Assembly (NCBI RefSeq): GCF_902459705.1
Contig: NZ_CABPRU010000009.1
Location: 153,785-217,784 of the forward strand
Direction of reading: 5' to 3'
Length of the DNA stretch: 64,000 nt
Source: Pandoraea terrigena
GTDB lineage: Bacteria; Pseudomonadota; Gammaproteobacteria; Burkholderiales; Burkholderiaceae
The notes beneath the pieces are model-generated. The model was not told where the DNA came from and did not search any database. It saw only the letters and a program-made list of their open reading frames with translations. Position 1 is the first letter of the stretch. Every line of letters begins with the position of its first letter. Made by a program: the position numbers and the translations under genes. This document shows positions 26,612 to 37,105 of this stretch, piece after piece.

Positions 26612-27685
26612 TCAACCCAACGAAGGGAAGGCCTCGGACAGGGGCGCAATGCGCCCGGTCGCCGCCTCGCTGTAGCCGGGGATGGCGTGCACCGCCTGCC
26701 GATACTCGGCACTCTGCAGAATTTCCAGCAGCGCGTGCAAGTGCGCGGACTCGCTGCCGGGCTCGGGAAACATCAGGCAGTAACGCTCCGTCAGGATCGG
26801 CAAGAAGTCGAGCCCGAACTGGTTCGCCGCCGCCTCGATGGCGAGTCCCGCATCGGCGCGCCCGCTGGCGATGTAGGCGGCCACGGCGGCATGCGTGAAC
26901 TCGATGTTCTCTGCCCCCGCAATGGCAGACGGATCGATCCCCTCACGCGCGAGCAGCAGATCGAAGATGATGCGGGTGCCAGACCCGCGCTCCCGGTTCG
27001 CGAAGCGCGCGCCCGTGCGCGGCACGTCGGCCAGCGTACGAATGCCGAGCGGATTGCCACGCGCGACAAGCAGTCCCAGACGGCGCGACGCCACATCGGC
27101 CACCCGATACGACTTGCCCTTGAGCAAGGGCCCATAGTGATCGAGCACCGGTTCTGCGAGCGGGCCGATCGGCACATGAAAACTCGCCACCTCACACTCG
27201 TGCTTCGCGAGCGCGGCGATGGCTTCGATGCTGCCGCGATAGCTCACGTCGATGGGCAGGCCCGCACGCCCCGCGAAATCGACCAGCGCCGCGATCGCCA
27301 ACCCGTGACTGGCAAACAGTCGCAGTTGGTCGCTGTCCTGCAACAACAGATCATCGAGTTCGGTCTGCAACTCCGATGCCATCGTTTCCAGCAAGGGCCC
27401 CAGCCGCGCCTGCAGGCGCTTTTGCCCCCACAGCAGCCGTTGCGCCAGCGGCGTGAGCACCGCACCGCGTCCGCGCGCCATCGTCAGCAACGGCGCCCCC
27501 ATGAGGGCCTCGACTTCCTTTACATGCCCCCACGCGCCTCGATACGACTGCCCGAGCACCTGACTCGCCGCCTGAAGGTTGCCGTGCGCCTGCACTTCGG
27601 TGAGCAGCGACAACACCTTGTCGAGGGGAAGATCGTTGCCGTCGTGGCGAAACCGGAGCTGCGGAGCGATGGAAATTTGCTTCAT
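26612..27685 (-). CDS. fdsR: FdsR-like regulator of formate dehydrogenase (ModE/LysR-type HTH plus PBP-like domain)
   Basis: A 357-residue regulator. Residues 15-95 form a ModE-like winged helix (LQAASQVLGQSYRGAWGHVKEVEAL), and residues 115-340 a periplasmic-binding-protein-like sensor domain of the type that binds molybdate or a related oxyanion. In Ralstonia eutropha FdsR is described as a dual repressor/activator of fds. The gene precedes fdsG on the same strand, with a 267-base gap. Its start region carries the same palindrome (27695-27718), which suggests autoregulation. Effector (formate, molybdate or other) is not visible. Confidence 0.9.
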   Translation of the reverse strand: MKQISIAPQLRFRHDGNDLPLDKVLSLLTEVQAHGNLQAASQVLGQSYRGAWGHVKEVEALMGAPLLTMARGRGAVLTPLAQRLLWGQKRLQARLGPLLETMASELQTELDDLLLQDSDQLRLFASHGLAIAALVDFAGRAGLPIDVSYRGSIEAIAALAKHECEVASFHVPIGPLAEPVLDHYGPLLKGKSYRVADVASRRLGLLVARGNPLGIRTLADVPRTGARFANRERGSGTRIIFDLLLAREGIDPSAIAGAENIEFTHAAVAAYIASGRADAGLAIEAAANQFGLDFLPILTERYCLMFPEPGSESAHLHALLEILQSAEYRQAVHAIPGYSEAATGRIAPLSEAFPSLG

Positions 27686-27694
27686 CGATTCACC

Positions 27695-27718
27695 TCATAT
27701 GCTATTAATTGCATAAAA
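27695..27718. promoter_or_regulatory. Candidate FdsR operator at the fdsR/fdhF-like divergent promoter
   Basis: A third 24-bp copy (left half TCATATGCTA, right half TTGCATAAAA) lying 10 bases upstream of the fdsR start. A nearby inverted repeat ATTGCAT/ATGCAAT overlaps it (27708-27731), and a weak fourth copy is at 27814-27837. Position suits control of both divergent genes. Confidence 0.6.
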
Positions 27719-27921
27719 CAATTCATGCAATATCCTGATAAGATGCTTTTAATCGTTGAATTAGCTGAGTTTTTTTGTGCACATCCACTCGATACTCAGC
27801 AACAACACCATTTAATTATGCATCATTTTGCCTATATGCTCCTGACTTTCTATCCGTGACGGGCGCCCTCCCCGATGTCGACGCCTTGCGCCCCCCTCAC
27901 ACTCTCGCTCGATAACGCACC

Positions 27922-30234
<2,313 letters not shown>

Positions 30235-30337
30235 TCAGGCGAGGCAGCCTGGCGCTTGCGCACCCGCCGGCCGTGCGCGCAGGCGCGGCACCCCGTTCCC
30301 GGTGAACTGTTTCGACATTCTCAAGAATCATGATATA

Positions 30338-30356
30338 AATGCGAATCGTTTTCGTT
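30338..30356 (+). promoter_or_regulatory. Fur box
   Basis: AATGCGAATCGTTTTCGTT is a 19-bp match to the Fur consensus (inverted hexamers around AAT-ATT), 135 bases upstream of the DUF3325 gene. It suggests iron repression of the trio that follows. Confidence 0.7.
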
Positions 30357-30491
30357 AACGTTCACATCACTATTGAAAGATGTGTGACTGTTGCGTTTGA
30401 CCGAAACCGCTTTCGGATCGGCCTCGACCGCCGCGTCGCCCAAGGGCAGCGTCTTCGTTTGCGAGGCCTCATTTTTGAGTGATTTTCGAGC

Positions 30492-30770
30492 ATGTTGATT
30501 GCATTGGCTATGGCCCTGGCATGTCTGGCAGGCGGCGCCTCCTATCTCACCTCAGACCACCAGCGCGTGAGTGCGCGGCGGTTGGCCGCACAGCCCGCCC
30601 GGTCGCTCTCGCTGGTCGCCGCCATCGCCTGCCTCGTCTGCTGGTGTCTGGCGGCAGGCCCGTCGGCTGGCATCGCGGCGGCTTTCATGTCGCTGTGTTT
30701 CGGCCTGCTTTGCTGGCCGTATGCGGCGGGCGGGTGGCACTGGCTGCGCGGAGACGCCCATGTGGAGTAG
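30492..30770 (+). CDS. DUF3325-type small membrane protein of iron-uptake cluster
   Basis: A 92-residue protein with three hydrophobic segments and an Arg/His cluster between the first two (SDHQRVSARRLA), as in DUF3325 proteins found beside PepSY proteins and siderophore receptors. The stop overlaps the next start by 11 bases, showing tight coupling. A Fur box lies upstream. Exact function is unknown; it is proposed to assist siderophore-iron reduction or uptake. Confidence 0.7.
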   Translation: MLIALAMALACLAGGASYLTSDHQRVSARRLAAQPARSLSLVAAIACLVCWCLAAGPSAGIAAAFMSLCFGLLCWPYAAGGWHWLRGDAHVE

Positions 30771-31014
30771 AACCTTCGCGGGTCTCGTGCTTGGCGGTTT
30801 CGCCGCGATGGCGCTGTGCTCGGCCATCGCCTTCCTGACGCCGACTGGTTGGCAGACAGCGGTCATTCCCGTCATCTCCCTCTTCCCGCTCCTGTGGCTT
30901 GGCCTCTGCGCCGTGGCCTACGCGAGCCGCACCGCCAAACGCGCGTGGGTTGGCCTTGCCGCCACCACCGTCGTCGCATGGGCCGCGCTGCTGTTGGCGC
31001 GCGCCGTCTGGTAA
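30760..31014 (+). CDS. DUF3649-type small membrane protein of iron-uptake cluster
   Basis: An 84-residue protein starting inside the end of the upstream gene at 30760, with three hydrophobic helices (FAGLVLGGFAAMALCSAIAF, AVIPVISLFPLLWLGLCAVAY, LAATTVVAWAALLLA). It matches the DUF3649-type protein that commonly lies between a DUF3325 gene and a PepSY gene. It is probably a membrane partner of the PepSY protein. The PepSY gene starts 10 bases on. Confidence 0.7.
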   Translation: MWSRTFAGLVLGGFAAMALCSAIAFLTPTGWQTAVIPVISLFPLLWLGLCAVAYASRTAKRAWVGLAATTVVAWAALLLARAVW

Positions 31015-31024
31015 GGATCGTTCG

Positions 31025-32611
31025 ATGCGCGCCCAAACCCTTCGTCAATACCTGAGCGTCCATACGTGGGCCGGCATCATCGCCGGGTTCGCGCTGTTCG
31101 TCGCCATGCTCGGCGGCGCCCTGACCACCTTCCACCACGAGATCGAACGCTGGGAGCAGCCAGCCACGCGACATGCGCCGCTCTCACTCGCACAAACGGA
31201 ACAGCTCGCCGAGAGGGTCCGCGCGCAATTCCCGGCCGCGCGTGAGCAAATGGGCGTGGTGTTGCCCAATCATTCACCAACGCCTTTCGCTTACTGGCAA
31301 GCACCGAACGGCGAATGGCAACAGGCACGATTGCGCCCGGGCGCCGAGGGCGCCGCACCGTCGCTCGTGATCGGCGACGCGCGCCCTGGCCTGTCGGGTA
31401 CGATCAATGCGCTGCACTATTCGCTGTCGATCCCGACCTATGGCCTGTACCTGATGGGCGTGGTGTCGCTGTTCTATGGCATGGCGTTGATCTCGGGTGT
31501 GATCGTGCATTTGCCGCGCGTGACGCGCGATCTCTTTGCGCTTCGCCCGGGACGCAACCTCAAGCGCTTCTGGCAAGACGCGCACAACGCCATCGGTGTG
31601 CTGAGCTTGCCGTTCCATATCGTCTTCGCGCTGACAGGCGCGCTGTTGTGCCTGCTTCTCCCGCTGATGATGGCGTTCAACGTCGTGACGTTCGATGACA
31701 AACTGATGCCGCAGATTCCGCAGATAACGGGCTCGGTACCGGCAACGATCGCCCCCGTCGACGGCAAGCCACTCGGTCTGGCGGCCGTGCTCGCCCGCGC
31801 AGAGGGCGCGGCGCCCGGCATGGAGACGACGGCCGTGGCGTGGACGCGTTACGGCAAGCCGGACGCGGTCGCCGAAGTCTACGGCGAAGCCAGTGACTCG
31901 CTCGGCGTTTTCTCGGCAGTGGCCGTACGCCTGAACGATGGGGCGATCGTCGGTCAGCACAGCCCCGGCGCACGGGACGCCAACCATGCGGTGCTCAGCA
32001 TGATCTACGGCGCCCACTTCGGCAACTTCGCCGGTGACGCCATGCGCTGGGTGTATTTCATACTCGGCCTGATGGGTGCGGTACTTGTCTATAGCGGCAA
32101 CCTGCTCTGGCTAGAATCGCGCCGCAAGCGCAACGCGCCCGTTCAAGCCGTCCATCTGCGCTGGATGGCCAAGGCCACCGCCGGTGTGTTTCTCGGCACA
32201 TGCCTCGGGATTGCCGTGGCCTTCGTCGGTGCGGTCGTCGCGCCGGACATGACGGCGCTCTCGGTCTTCGTCGCCACACTCGCCGCCTCGGTGCTTCTCG
32301 CCGCACTTACGGCGCCTGCGGTAGCCGCCACGGGGCTGCTCGCGGCGACGGCGCTCGCCTGCCTCGCCATACCGGTCGCCGACGCCGCGCTCACGCCCGA
32401 CAATCTCGTGCGCTCGCTGGCCGCTGGCGATTGGGTGCTGGCCGGCGTTGATCTCGTCGCGATCGTCTGCGCCGGGGGCTTTGCGCTGTTCGCGCGCGCG
32501 ACCTGGAAACGTGCCCGTTGCGGCGATCCGAATAGCGTATGGGCACGACCGGTGTCGAAGTCCGCCGCCCCGGCGCCCGAAGCGTCCGGCGACCTGCGCG
32601 CCAAGCCCTAG
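31025..32611 (+). CDS. PepSY-TM protein, iron-uptake associated
   Basis: A 528-residue inner-membrane protein with an N-terminal helix (LSVHTWAGIIAGFALFVAM at about 8-28), a periplasmic PepSY region, then several helices including SLPFHIVFALTGALLCLLLPLMM, and an Ala-rich set near the C-terminus. PepSY-TM proteins linked to Fur-controlled siderophore loci are proposed to reduce ferric siderophores. AAGGA lies upstream of the ATG at 31025. It completes the Fur-box cluster, but no TonB-dependent receptor is in the window. Confidence 0.88.
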   Translation: MRAQTLRQYLSVHTWAGIIAGFALFVAMLGGALTTFHHEIERWEQPATRHAPLSLAQTEQLAERVRAQFPAAREQMGVVLPNHSPTPFAYWQAPNGEWQQARLRPGAEGAAPSLVIGDARPGLSGTINALHYSLSIPTYGLYLMGVVSLFYGMALISGVIVHLPRVTRDLFALRPGRNLKRFWQDAHNAIGVLSLPFHIVFALTGALLCLLLPLMMAFNVVTFDDKLMPQIPQITGSVPATIAPVDGKPLGLAAVLARAEGAAPGMETTAVAWTRYGKPDAVAEVYGEASDSLGVFSAVAVRLNDGAIVGQHSPGARDANHAVLSMIYGAHFGNFAGDAMRWVYFILGLMGAVLVYSGNLLWLESRRKRNAPVQAVHLRWMAKATAGVFLGTCLGIAVAFVGAVVAPDMTALSVFVATLAASVLLAALTAPAVAATGLLAATALACLAIPVADAALTPDNLVRSLAAGDWVLAGVDLVAIVCAGGFALFARATWKRARCGDPNSVWARPVSKSAAPAPEASGDLRAKP

Positions 32612-32996
32612 CTGCGCGTCGCACACAAGGCCATGTCGACGCACGCCTGACGCGCTGAGCGTCGATCGCAGGCCATCCACCTTCCGAAGCTGCATCCCGA
32701 CGAGGTCACTCCGCAGCCGGGTTCGTCGGGCGGCTTGCGTAGCGCGCTTGATCGTGCATTTGATCGCGCGCTGGAACGTCGCGACATCGCAAGTACCGCC
32801 GACCACATGATTCCGCCAGCCATCGTTGCTCAAGCCATTGGGGCTTGCCCCGCCTCCAGCCAACGAAAGCGCATTTCACATCATGGAATTTACTTCGAAT
32901 TTCGTCCGCCTCATTTTTTCGTCACTCGAAAACATGTTTCGAATTGCGAAATTCAATTCATATCCCATTGAAATATAAGCATAAATTAACTCTTAT
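32612..32996. other. Long leader region upstream of aceA
   Basis: About 385 GC-rich then AT-rich bases between the PepSY gene and the palindrome before aceA. The short frames on either strand show no family features or ribosome site. The AT-rich end (about 32900-33000) is likely promoter DNA. Confidence 0.4.
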
Positions 32997-33010
32997 GTCT
33001 TATATAAGAC
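32997..33010. promoter_or_regulatory. Palindrome upstream of aceA
   Basis: GTCTTATATAAGAC is a perfect 14-bp palindrome 113 bases upstream of the aceA start, preceded by a direct TCTTAT half-site (32991). It is an obvious operator candidate. I cannot name the regulator. Confidence 0.55.
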
Positions 33011-33123
33011 TTCACCAAACCGCACCAAACGGCGTTACCATTTCGTCATGCAGTTCGCTTCGGCATACGGGGGCGACACGCTGAACCCTTTATTCAAACG
33101 CGCTTTGCTCTCAGGAGAGGCAC

Positions 33124-34704
33124 ATGACCCAATATCAAGACGACATCAACGCTGTGGCTGGTTTGAAGGAGAAACAAGGCAGCGCCTGGAACGCCATCAA
33201 TCCCGAATATGCCGCACGCATGCGTGCCCAGAACCGCTTCAAAACGGGCCTGGACATTGCCAAGTACACCGCCAAGATCATGCGCGCCGACATGGCGGCC
33301 TACGATGCCGATCCGTCCAAGTACACCCAGTCGCTGGGCTGCTGGCACGGCTTCATCGGCCAGCAGAAGATGATCTCCATCAAGAAGCACTTCAACAGCA
33401 CCGACCGTAGCTATCTTTACCTGTCGGGCTGGATGGTGGCCGCGCTGCGCTCCGAGTTCGGCCCGCTGCCGGACCAGTCGATGCACGAAAAAACCTCCGT
33501 CACGGCGCTGATCCGCGAGCTGTACACGTTCCTGCGCCAAGCCGACGCCCGTGAACTGGGCGGCCTGTTCCGCCAGTTGGACGCTGCTGAAGGGGCTGCC
33601 AAGGCCGCCATCCAGGAAAAAATCGACAACCACGTCACCCACGTCGTGCCGATCATCGCCGACATCGACGCAGGCTTCGGCAACGCGGAAGCGACCTACC
33701 TGCTGGCCAAGCAGTTCATCGAAGCCGGCGCCTGCTGCATCCAGATCGAGAACCAGGTGTCCGACGAGAAGCAATGCGGCCACCAGGATGGCAAGGTCAC
33801 CGTGCCGCACGAGGACTTCCTCGCCAAGATCCGCGCCATCCGCTACGCGTTCCTGGAACTGGGCGTGGACGACGGTATCATCGTCTCCCGCACCGACTCG
33901 CTGGGCGCCGGCCTGACCAAGCAGATCGCCGTGACGCACACGCCGGGCGACTTGGGCGACCAATACAATTCCTTCCTCGATTGCGACGAGATTTCGGCCG
34001 ACGCACTGGGCAACGGTGACGTCGTCATCAAGCGCGACGGCAAGCTGCTGCGTCCCAAGCGCCTGCCCAGCAACCTGTTCCAGTTCCGCCCGGGCACGGG
34101 CGAAGCGCGCTGTGTGCTGGATTCCATCACCTCGCTGCAAAACGGCGCCGACCTGCTGTGGATCGAAACCGAAAAGCCGCATATCGCCCAGATCGCCGGC
34201 ATGGTCAGCGAGATTCGCAAGGTCGTCCCGAACGCCAAGCTGGTGTACAACAACAGCCCGTCGTTCAACTGGACCCTGAACTTCCGCCAGCAAGCGTATG
34301 ACGCAATGAAGGCGGCAGGCAAGGATGTCTCGGCCTACGAGCGCGGCCAGCTGATGAGCGAGGAATACGATCAAACCGAACTGGCCGCTGTCGCCGACGA
34401 AAAAATTCGCACCTTCCAGGCCGATGCATCGCGCGAAGCCGGTATCTTCCACCACCTGATTACGCTGCCGACTTACCACACCGCCGCACTGTCGACGGAC
34501 AATCTGGCCAAGGAATACTTCGGCGACCAGGGCATGCTGGGTTATGTGGCTGGCGTGCAGCGCAAGGAAATCCGTCAAGGCATCGCCTGCGTCAAGCACC
34601 AGAACATGTCCGGCTCGGACATTGGTGACGACCACAAGGAGTATTTCAGCGGCGCCGCAGCCCTCAAGGCGGCGGGGAAAGACAACACAATGAACCAGTT
34701 CTGA
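33124..34704 (+). CDS. aceA: Isocitrate lyase
   Basis: A 526-residue enzyme of the long isocitrate lyase type found in Pseudomonas and Burkholderiales. It splits isocitrate into glyoxylate and succinate, the first step of the glyoxylate shunt. The active-site motif is QCGHQDGK around Cys218, where the KKCGH of the short form appears as KQCGH. Metal-binding Asp residues are in IADIDAGFG. AGGAG lies upstream of 33124. It is monocistronic, with a strong terminator behind it and a palindrome in front. Confidence 0.96.
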   Translation: MTQYQDDINAVAGLKEKQGSAWNAINPEYAARMRAQNRFKTGLDIAKYTAKIMRADMAAYDADPSKYTQSLGCWHGFIGQQKMISIKKHFNSTDRSYLYLSGWMVAALRSEFGPLPDQSMHEKTSVTALIRELYTFLRQADARELGGLFRQLDAAEGAAKAAIQEKIDNHVTHVVPIIADIDAGFGNAEATYLLAKQFIEAGACCIQIENQVSDEKQCGHQDGKVTVPHEDFLAKIRAIRYAFLELGVDDGIIVSRTDSLGAGLTKQIAVTHTPGDLGDQYNSFLDCDEISADALGNGDVVIKRDGKLLRPKRLPSNLFQFRPGTGEARCVLDSITSLQNGADLLWIETEKPHIAQIAGMVSEIRKVVPNAKLVYNNSPSFNWTLNFRQQAYDAMKAAGKDVSAYERGQLMSEEYDQTELAAVADEKIRTFQADASREAGIFHHLITLPTYHTAALSTDNLAKEYFGDQGMLGYVAGVQRKEIRQGIACVKHQNMSGSDIGDDHKEYFSGAAALKAAGKDNTMNQF

Positions 34705-34711
34705 GGAAAAA

Positions 34712-34738
34712 AAACCGCTCGATTGAGCGGTTTTTTTT
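34712..34738. terminator. Bidirectional terminator between aceA and the ferredoxin reductase gene
   Basis: Stem AAACCGCTC / GAGCGGTTT with a 4-base loop, preceded by a run of A and followed by nine T, so it ends aceA on the plus strand and the reductase gene on the minus strand. A second hairpin (34744-34765) lies next to it. Confidence 0.9.
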
Positions 34739-34783
34739 TATCTCACGGCAGCAAGCGCTGCCGTGCGCGAGGGGGCGGACATC

Positions 34784-35554
34784 CTAGCCGACGAACGCCC
34801 GCTCGACGAGGTAGTGCCCCGGGGCGTGGTTGTGGCCTTCGACGAAGCCACGCTTCTCCAGCAGTTCGCGGGTGTCCTTGAGCATGGCCGGGCTACCGCA
34901 CAGCATGATGCGGTCGTTCTCCGGCGAAAATTCCGGCAGGCCGATGTCGGCAAACATCTTGCCCGACTCAACCAGCTCCGTAATGCGGCCCTGGTTTTCG
35001 AACTCTTCGCGCGTCACCGTCGGATAGTAGATCAGCTTGTCGCGAACGTACTCGCCCAGATACTCGTGCGCCGGCAGATGCTCCGTGATCAGGTCGCGAT
35101 ACGCCAGTTCGCTGGTGAAGCGGCAGCCATGCACCAGGATGATGTGCTCGTAGCGGTCGTAGACTTCCGGGTCGCGGATGATGCTCATGAACGGCGCGAG
35201 GCCCGTGCCCGTCGAGAGCAGATACAGGTTCTTGCCCGGCAGCAGGTTGTCGTCGATGAGCGTGCCGGTCGGCTTGCGTCCGACGATGACCTTGTCGCCC
35301 GGCTTCAAGTGTTGCAGACGCGAGGTCAGCGGGCCGTCCTGCACCTTGATGCTCAGGAACTCCAGCGCTTCCTCGTAATTCGCGCTCGCCATGCTGTAGG
35401 CGCGCAGCAGCGGTTTGCCTTCCACTTCCAGCCCGATCATCGTGAACTGGCCATTGACGTAACGGAACGAAGCGTCGCGAGTGGTCTTGAAGCTGAACAA
35501 CGTATCAGTCCAGTGGTGGACTTCCAGCACGGTCTGTTGATTCTGAGTACTCAT
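34784..35554 (-). CDS. fpr: Ferredoxin--NADP+ reductase
   Basis: A 256-residue FAD enzyme of the bacterial Fpr type, moving electrons between NADPH and ferredoxin or flavodoxin. Seen are the FAD-binding RAYSMAS (about residue 51) and the NADP-binding STGTGLAPFMSIIRDPE (about 115), plus the LCGSPAML segment. The length is that of Fpr. The ATG at 35554 has only a weak Shine-Dalgarno sequence. It converges on aceA and shares its terminator. Confidence 0.92.
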   Translation of the reverse strand: MSTQNQQTVLEVHHWTDTLFSFKTTRDASFRYVNGQFTMIGLEVEGKPLLRAYSMASANYEEALEFLSIKVQDGPLTSRLQHLKPGDKVIVGRKPTGTLIDDNLLPGKNLYLLSTGTGLAPFMSIIRDPEVYDRYEHIILVHGCRFTSELAYRDLITEHLPAHEYLGEYVRDKLIYYPTVTREEFENQGRITELVESGKMFADIGLPEFSPENDRIMLCGSPAMLKDTRELLEKRGFVEGHNHAPGHYLVERAFVG

Positions 35555-36177
35555 ATTGGCTTGACGTATGACGACGGGCGGCGGCGCGGCACGTCGGCGG
35601 AGCTGACGCCCGAATCGCCTGGCATGCATGTGCGCGAGCCGTCCTTGATGGCCCTGATGCCCCGACTCCAGGCACGCCAGATGGACGCGGCTTCGGTTTT
35701 GGGCGGGAAAACCCAATTATTTTACCCCAAACGGGAATTGCTTTCATTTGTCCCCACCGCAACACAAGGGTTTTGGTGGAATCGCGCGCCTGCGCAGTCT
35801 CGTTGGGCGTGGCCCGGCGCAACGACGAGACGCGTCGGTAAAGGGGGCATCGCCGAGGCCCGACACTCGCGAAGTACTTCGCATTCCGACGGATGTGAGG
35901 TGTCAACGCGGCCGTCGTCGCCGGTGACATGCCATGGAATGCCGGGCAATCCCGGAAAAAGCCGAGGCGACGCCAACCAAAAGTCGCGCCGGTGCGCAAG
36001 CCCCAACCAGCTAGGGAAACCCCCAAAGCCCGCCCAGCAAGGGATTGCGCGAGGGCATGACCGGAGATGCCCGCAGTTACCGTGTTTTTATCATCAAGAA
36101 CAAGAAAGTACGCGGCATCACACAACAAAATCGCCGCAAACCGTTGTCAGGACTGGCCCACAGCCCGCCGAAGGCTC
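35555..36177. other. Long gap upstream of the ferredoxin reductase gene with no gene called
   Basis: About 620 bases between the reductase and the TATAAT at 36178. A perfect palindrome GCGAAGTACTTCGC is at 35869-35882. A minus-strand frame is open over part of it but lacks a ribosome site and family features. It may be a dispersed intergenic repeat; not testable here. Confidence 0.4.
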
Positions 36178-36183
36178 TATAAT
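36178..36183 (+). promoter_or_regulatory. Possible -10 box for the HU gene
   Basis: TATAAT lies 200 bases upstream of the HU start. No good -35 at 16-18 bases was found, so this is weak. Confidence 0.3.
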
Positions 36184-36382
36184 GCGGCTGCCCGGCTAGT
36201 GCCGACGTGCTCTCGAGGCGTGACGCGATGGATCTTCGGATCGCGTTTGCGTGACGTGTCGCGGCGACGACGTTCTGGCGCTTGCCGCGTGCCTTATGGC
36301 GCGGATACAACACCGACACTCGTCAAATGGCGAAAGTGTTAGAGTTGTCGCCGGTATTCACCACCTCTCAAGGGAAACACAC

Positions 36383-36661
36383 ATGAACAAACAGGAACTG
36401 ATCGACGCCGTCGCCGGTGTTACGGGTGCGAGCAAGGCTCAAACTGGCGAAACCCTCGACGCTCTGCTCGAGACCGTCAAGAAGGCCGTCGCCAAGGGTG
36501 ACTCGGTTCAGTTGATCGGCTTCGGCTCGTTCGGTTCGGGCAAGCGCGCCGCGCGTACCGGCCGCAACCCGAAGACCGGCGAAGCGATCAAGATCCCGGC
36601 CGCCAAGACCGTGAAATTCACGGCTGGCAAGGCGTTCAAGGACGCCGTGAACAAGAAGTAA
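36383..36661 (+). CDS. hup: DNA-binding protein HU
   Basis: A 92-residue histone-like protein with the full HU pattern: [11 protein letters not shown] at the N-terminus, [28 protein letters not shown] (the DNA-binding arm, about 46-73) and [12 protein letters not shown] at the end. It bends and compacts DNA as a dimer. AGGG lies upstream of 36383, and a strong terminator follows. HU-alpha and HU-beta cannot be separated here. Confidence 0.96.
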   Translation: MNKQELIDAVAGVTGASKAQTGETLDALLETVKKAVAKGDSVQLIGFGSFGSGKRAARTGRNPKTGEAIKIPAAKTVKFTAGKAFKDAVNKK

Positions 36662-36675
36662 AACCAGTTGCGCGC

Positions 36676-36706
36676 AGGCCGGCCTCCGTGCCGGCCTATC
36701 TTTTTT
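36676..36706 (+). terminator. HU terminator
   Basis: Stem AGGCCGGC / GCCGGCCT with a 6-base loop, followed by a T-rich tail including six T. Confidence 0.88.
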
Positions 36707-36953
36707 GCTCGCATGACCGCCCTGCGGTGCGCGGCAAAGGATAGGCGTCACGTCATCCTCTCGCGAGGTCCACGACTGATGTGACGCTGCGCGCCTCGCG
36801 GGTGTCCTGCGCACCGCAGCCCGGACACCGGGCGCCCGCGACGTGAGGCTCCCGCTCCCCGCCTCCCCTGCCTCACTTCCTGCCCCTGCGCGGCAGCCAC
36901 GCTTCCGTGGCCTTCCCCTGGCGTCAAGCGCCCATCGTTAGCGCCCGCCTTTC

Positions 36954-36985
36954 CGATACACGGATACGCCGATACACCGATACGC
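36954..36985 (+). repeat. Four 8-bp tandem units (GATAC-type)
   Basis: Four 8-base units CGATACAC, GGATACGC, CGATACAC, CGATACGC lie head to tail, or two of 16 bases. They sit in the gap 36707-37105 before the CHAD gene, which otherwise shows no gene. Confidence 0.6.
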
Positions 36986-37105
36986 ACTGCGGATTGACCT
37001 TTGCCAATTGCCGGTCGCCGGTCCTTGCGCAGTCCTTGCGTCGCCCGGTCGCATGGCGCTCGGCCTGGGCGCAGGCGCCACGACAACTATGCTATGTTGC
37101 GTGAC

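Noticed and set aside
32608..32823. A short minus-strand frame in the aceA leader
   Set aside because: No ribosome site and no recognised family; the composition is ordinary GC-rich sequence.
35505..36128. Open minus-strand frame across the gap before HU
   Set aside because: It overlaps the start of the ferredoxin reductase gene and has no credible start or domain.
36144..36183. TTGTCA as -35 for the TATAAT before HU
   Set aside because: The spacing of 28 bases is far from the 16-18 usual for sigma-70 promoters.
36954..36985. CRISPR-like repeat
   Set aside because: Units are 8 bases and contiguous with no spacers, so this is a simple tandem repeat.
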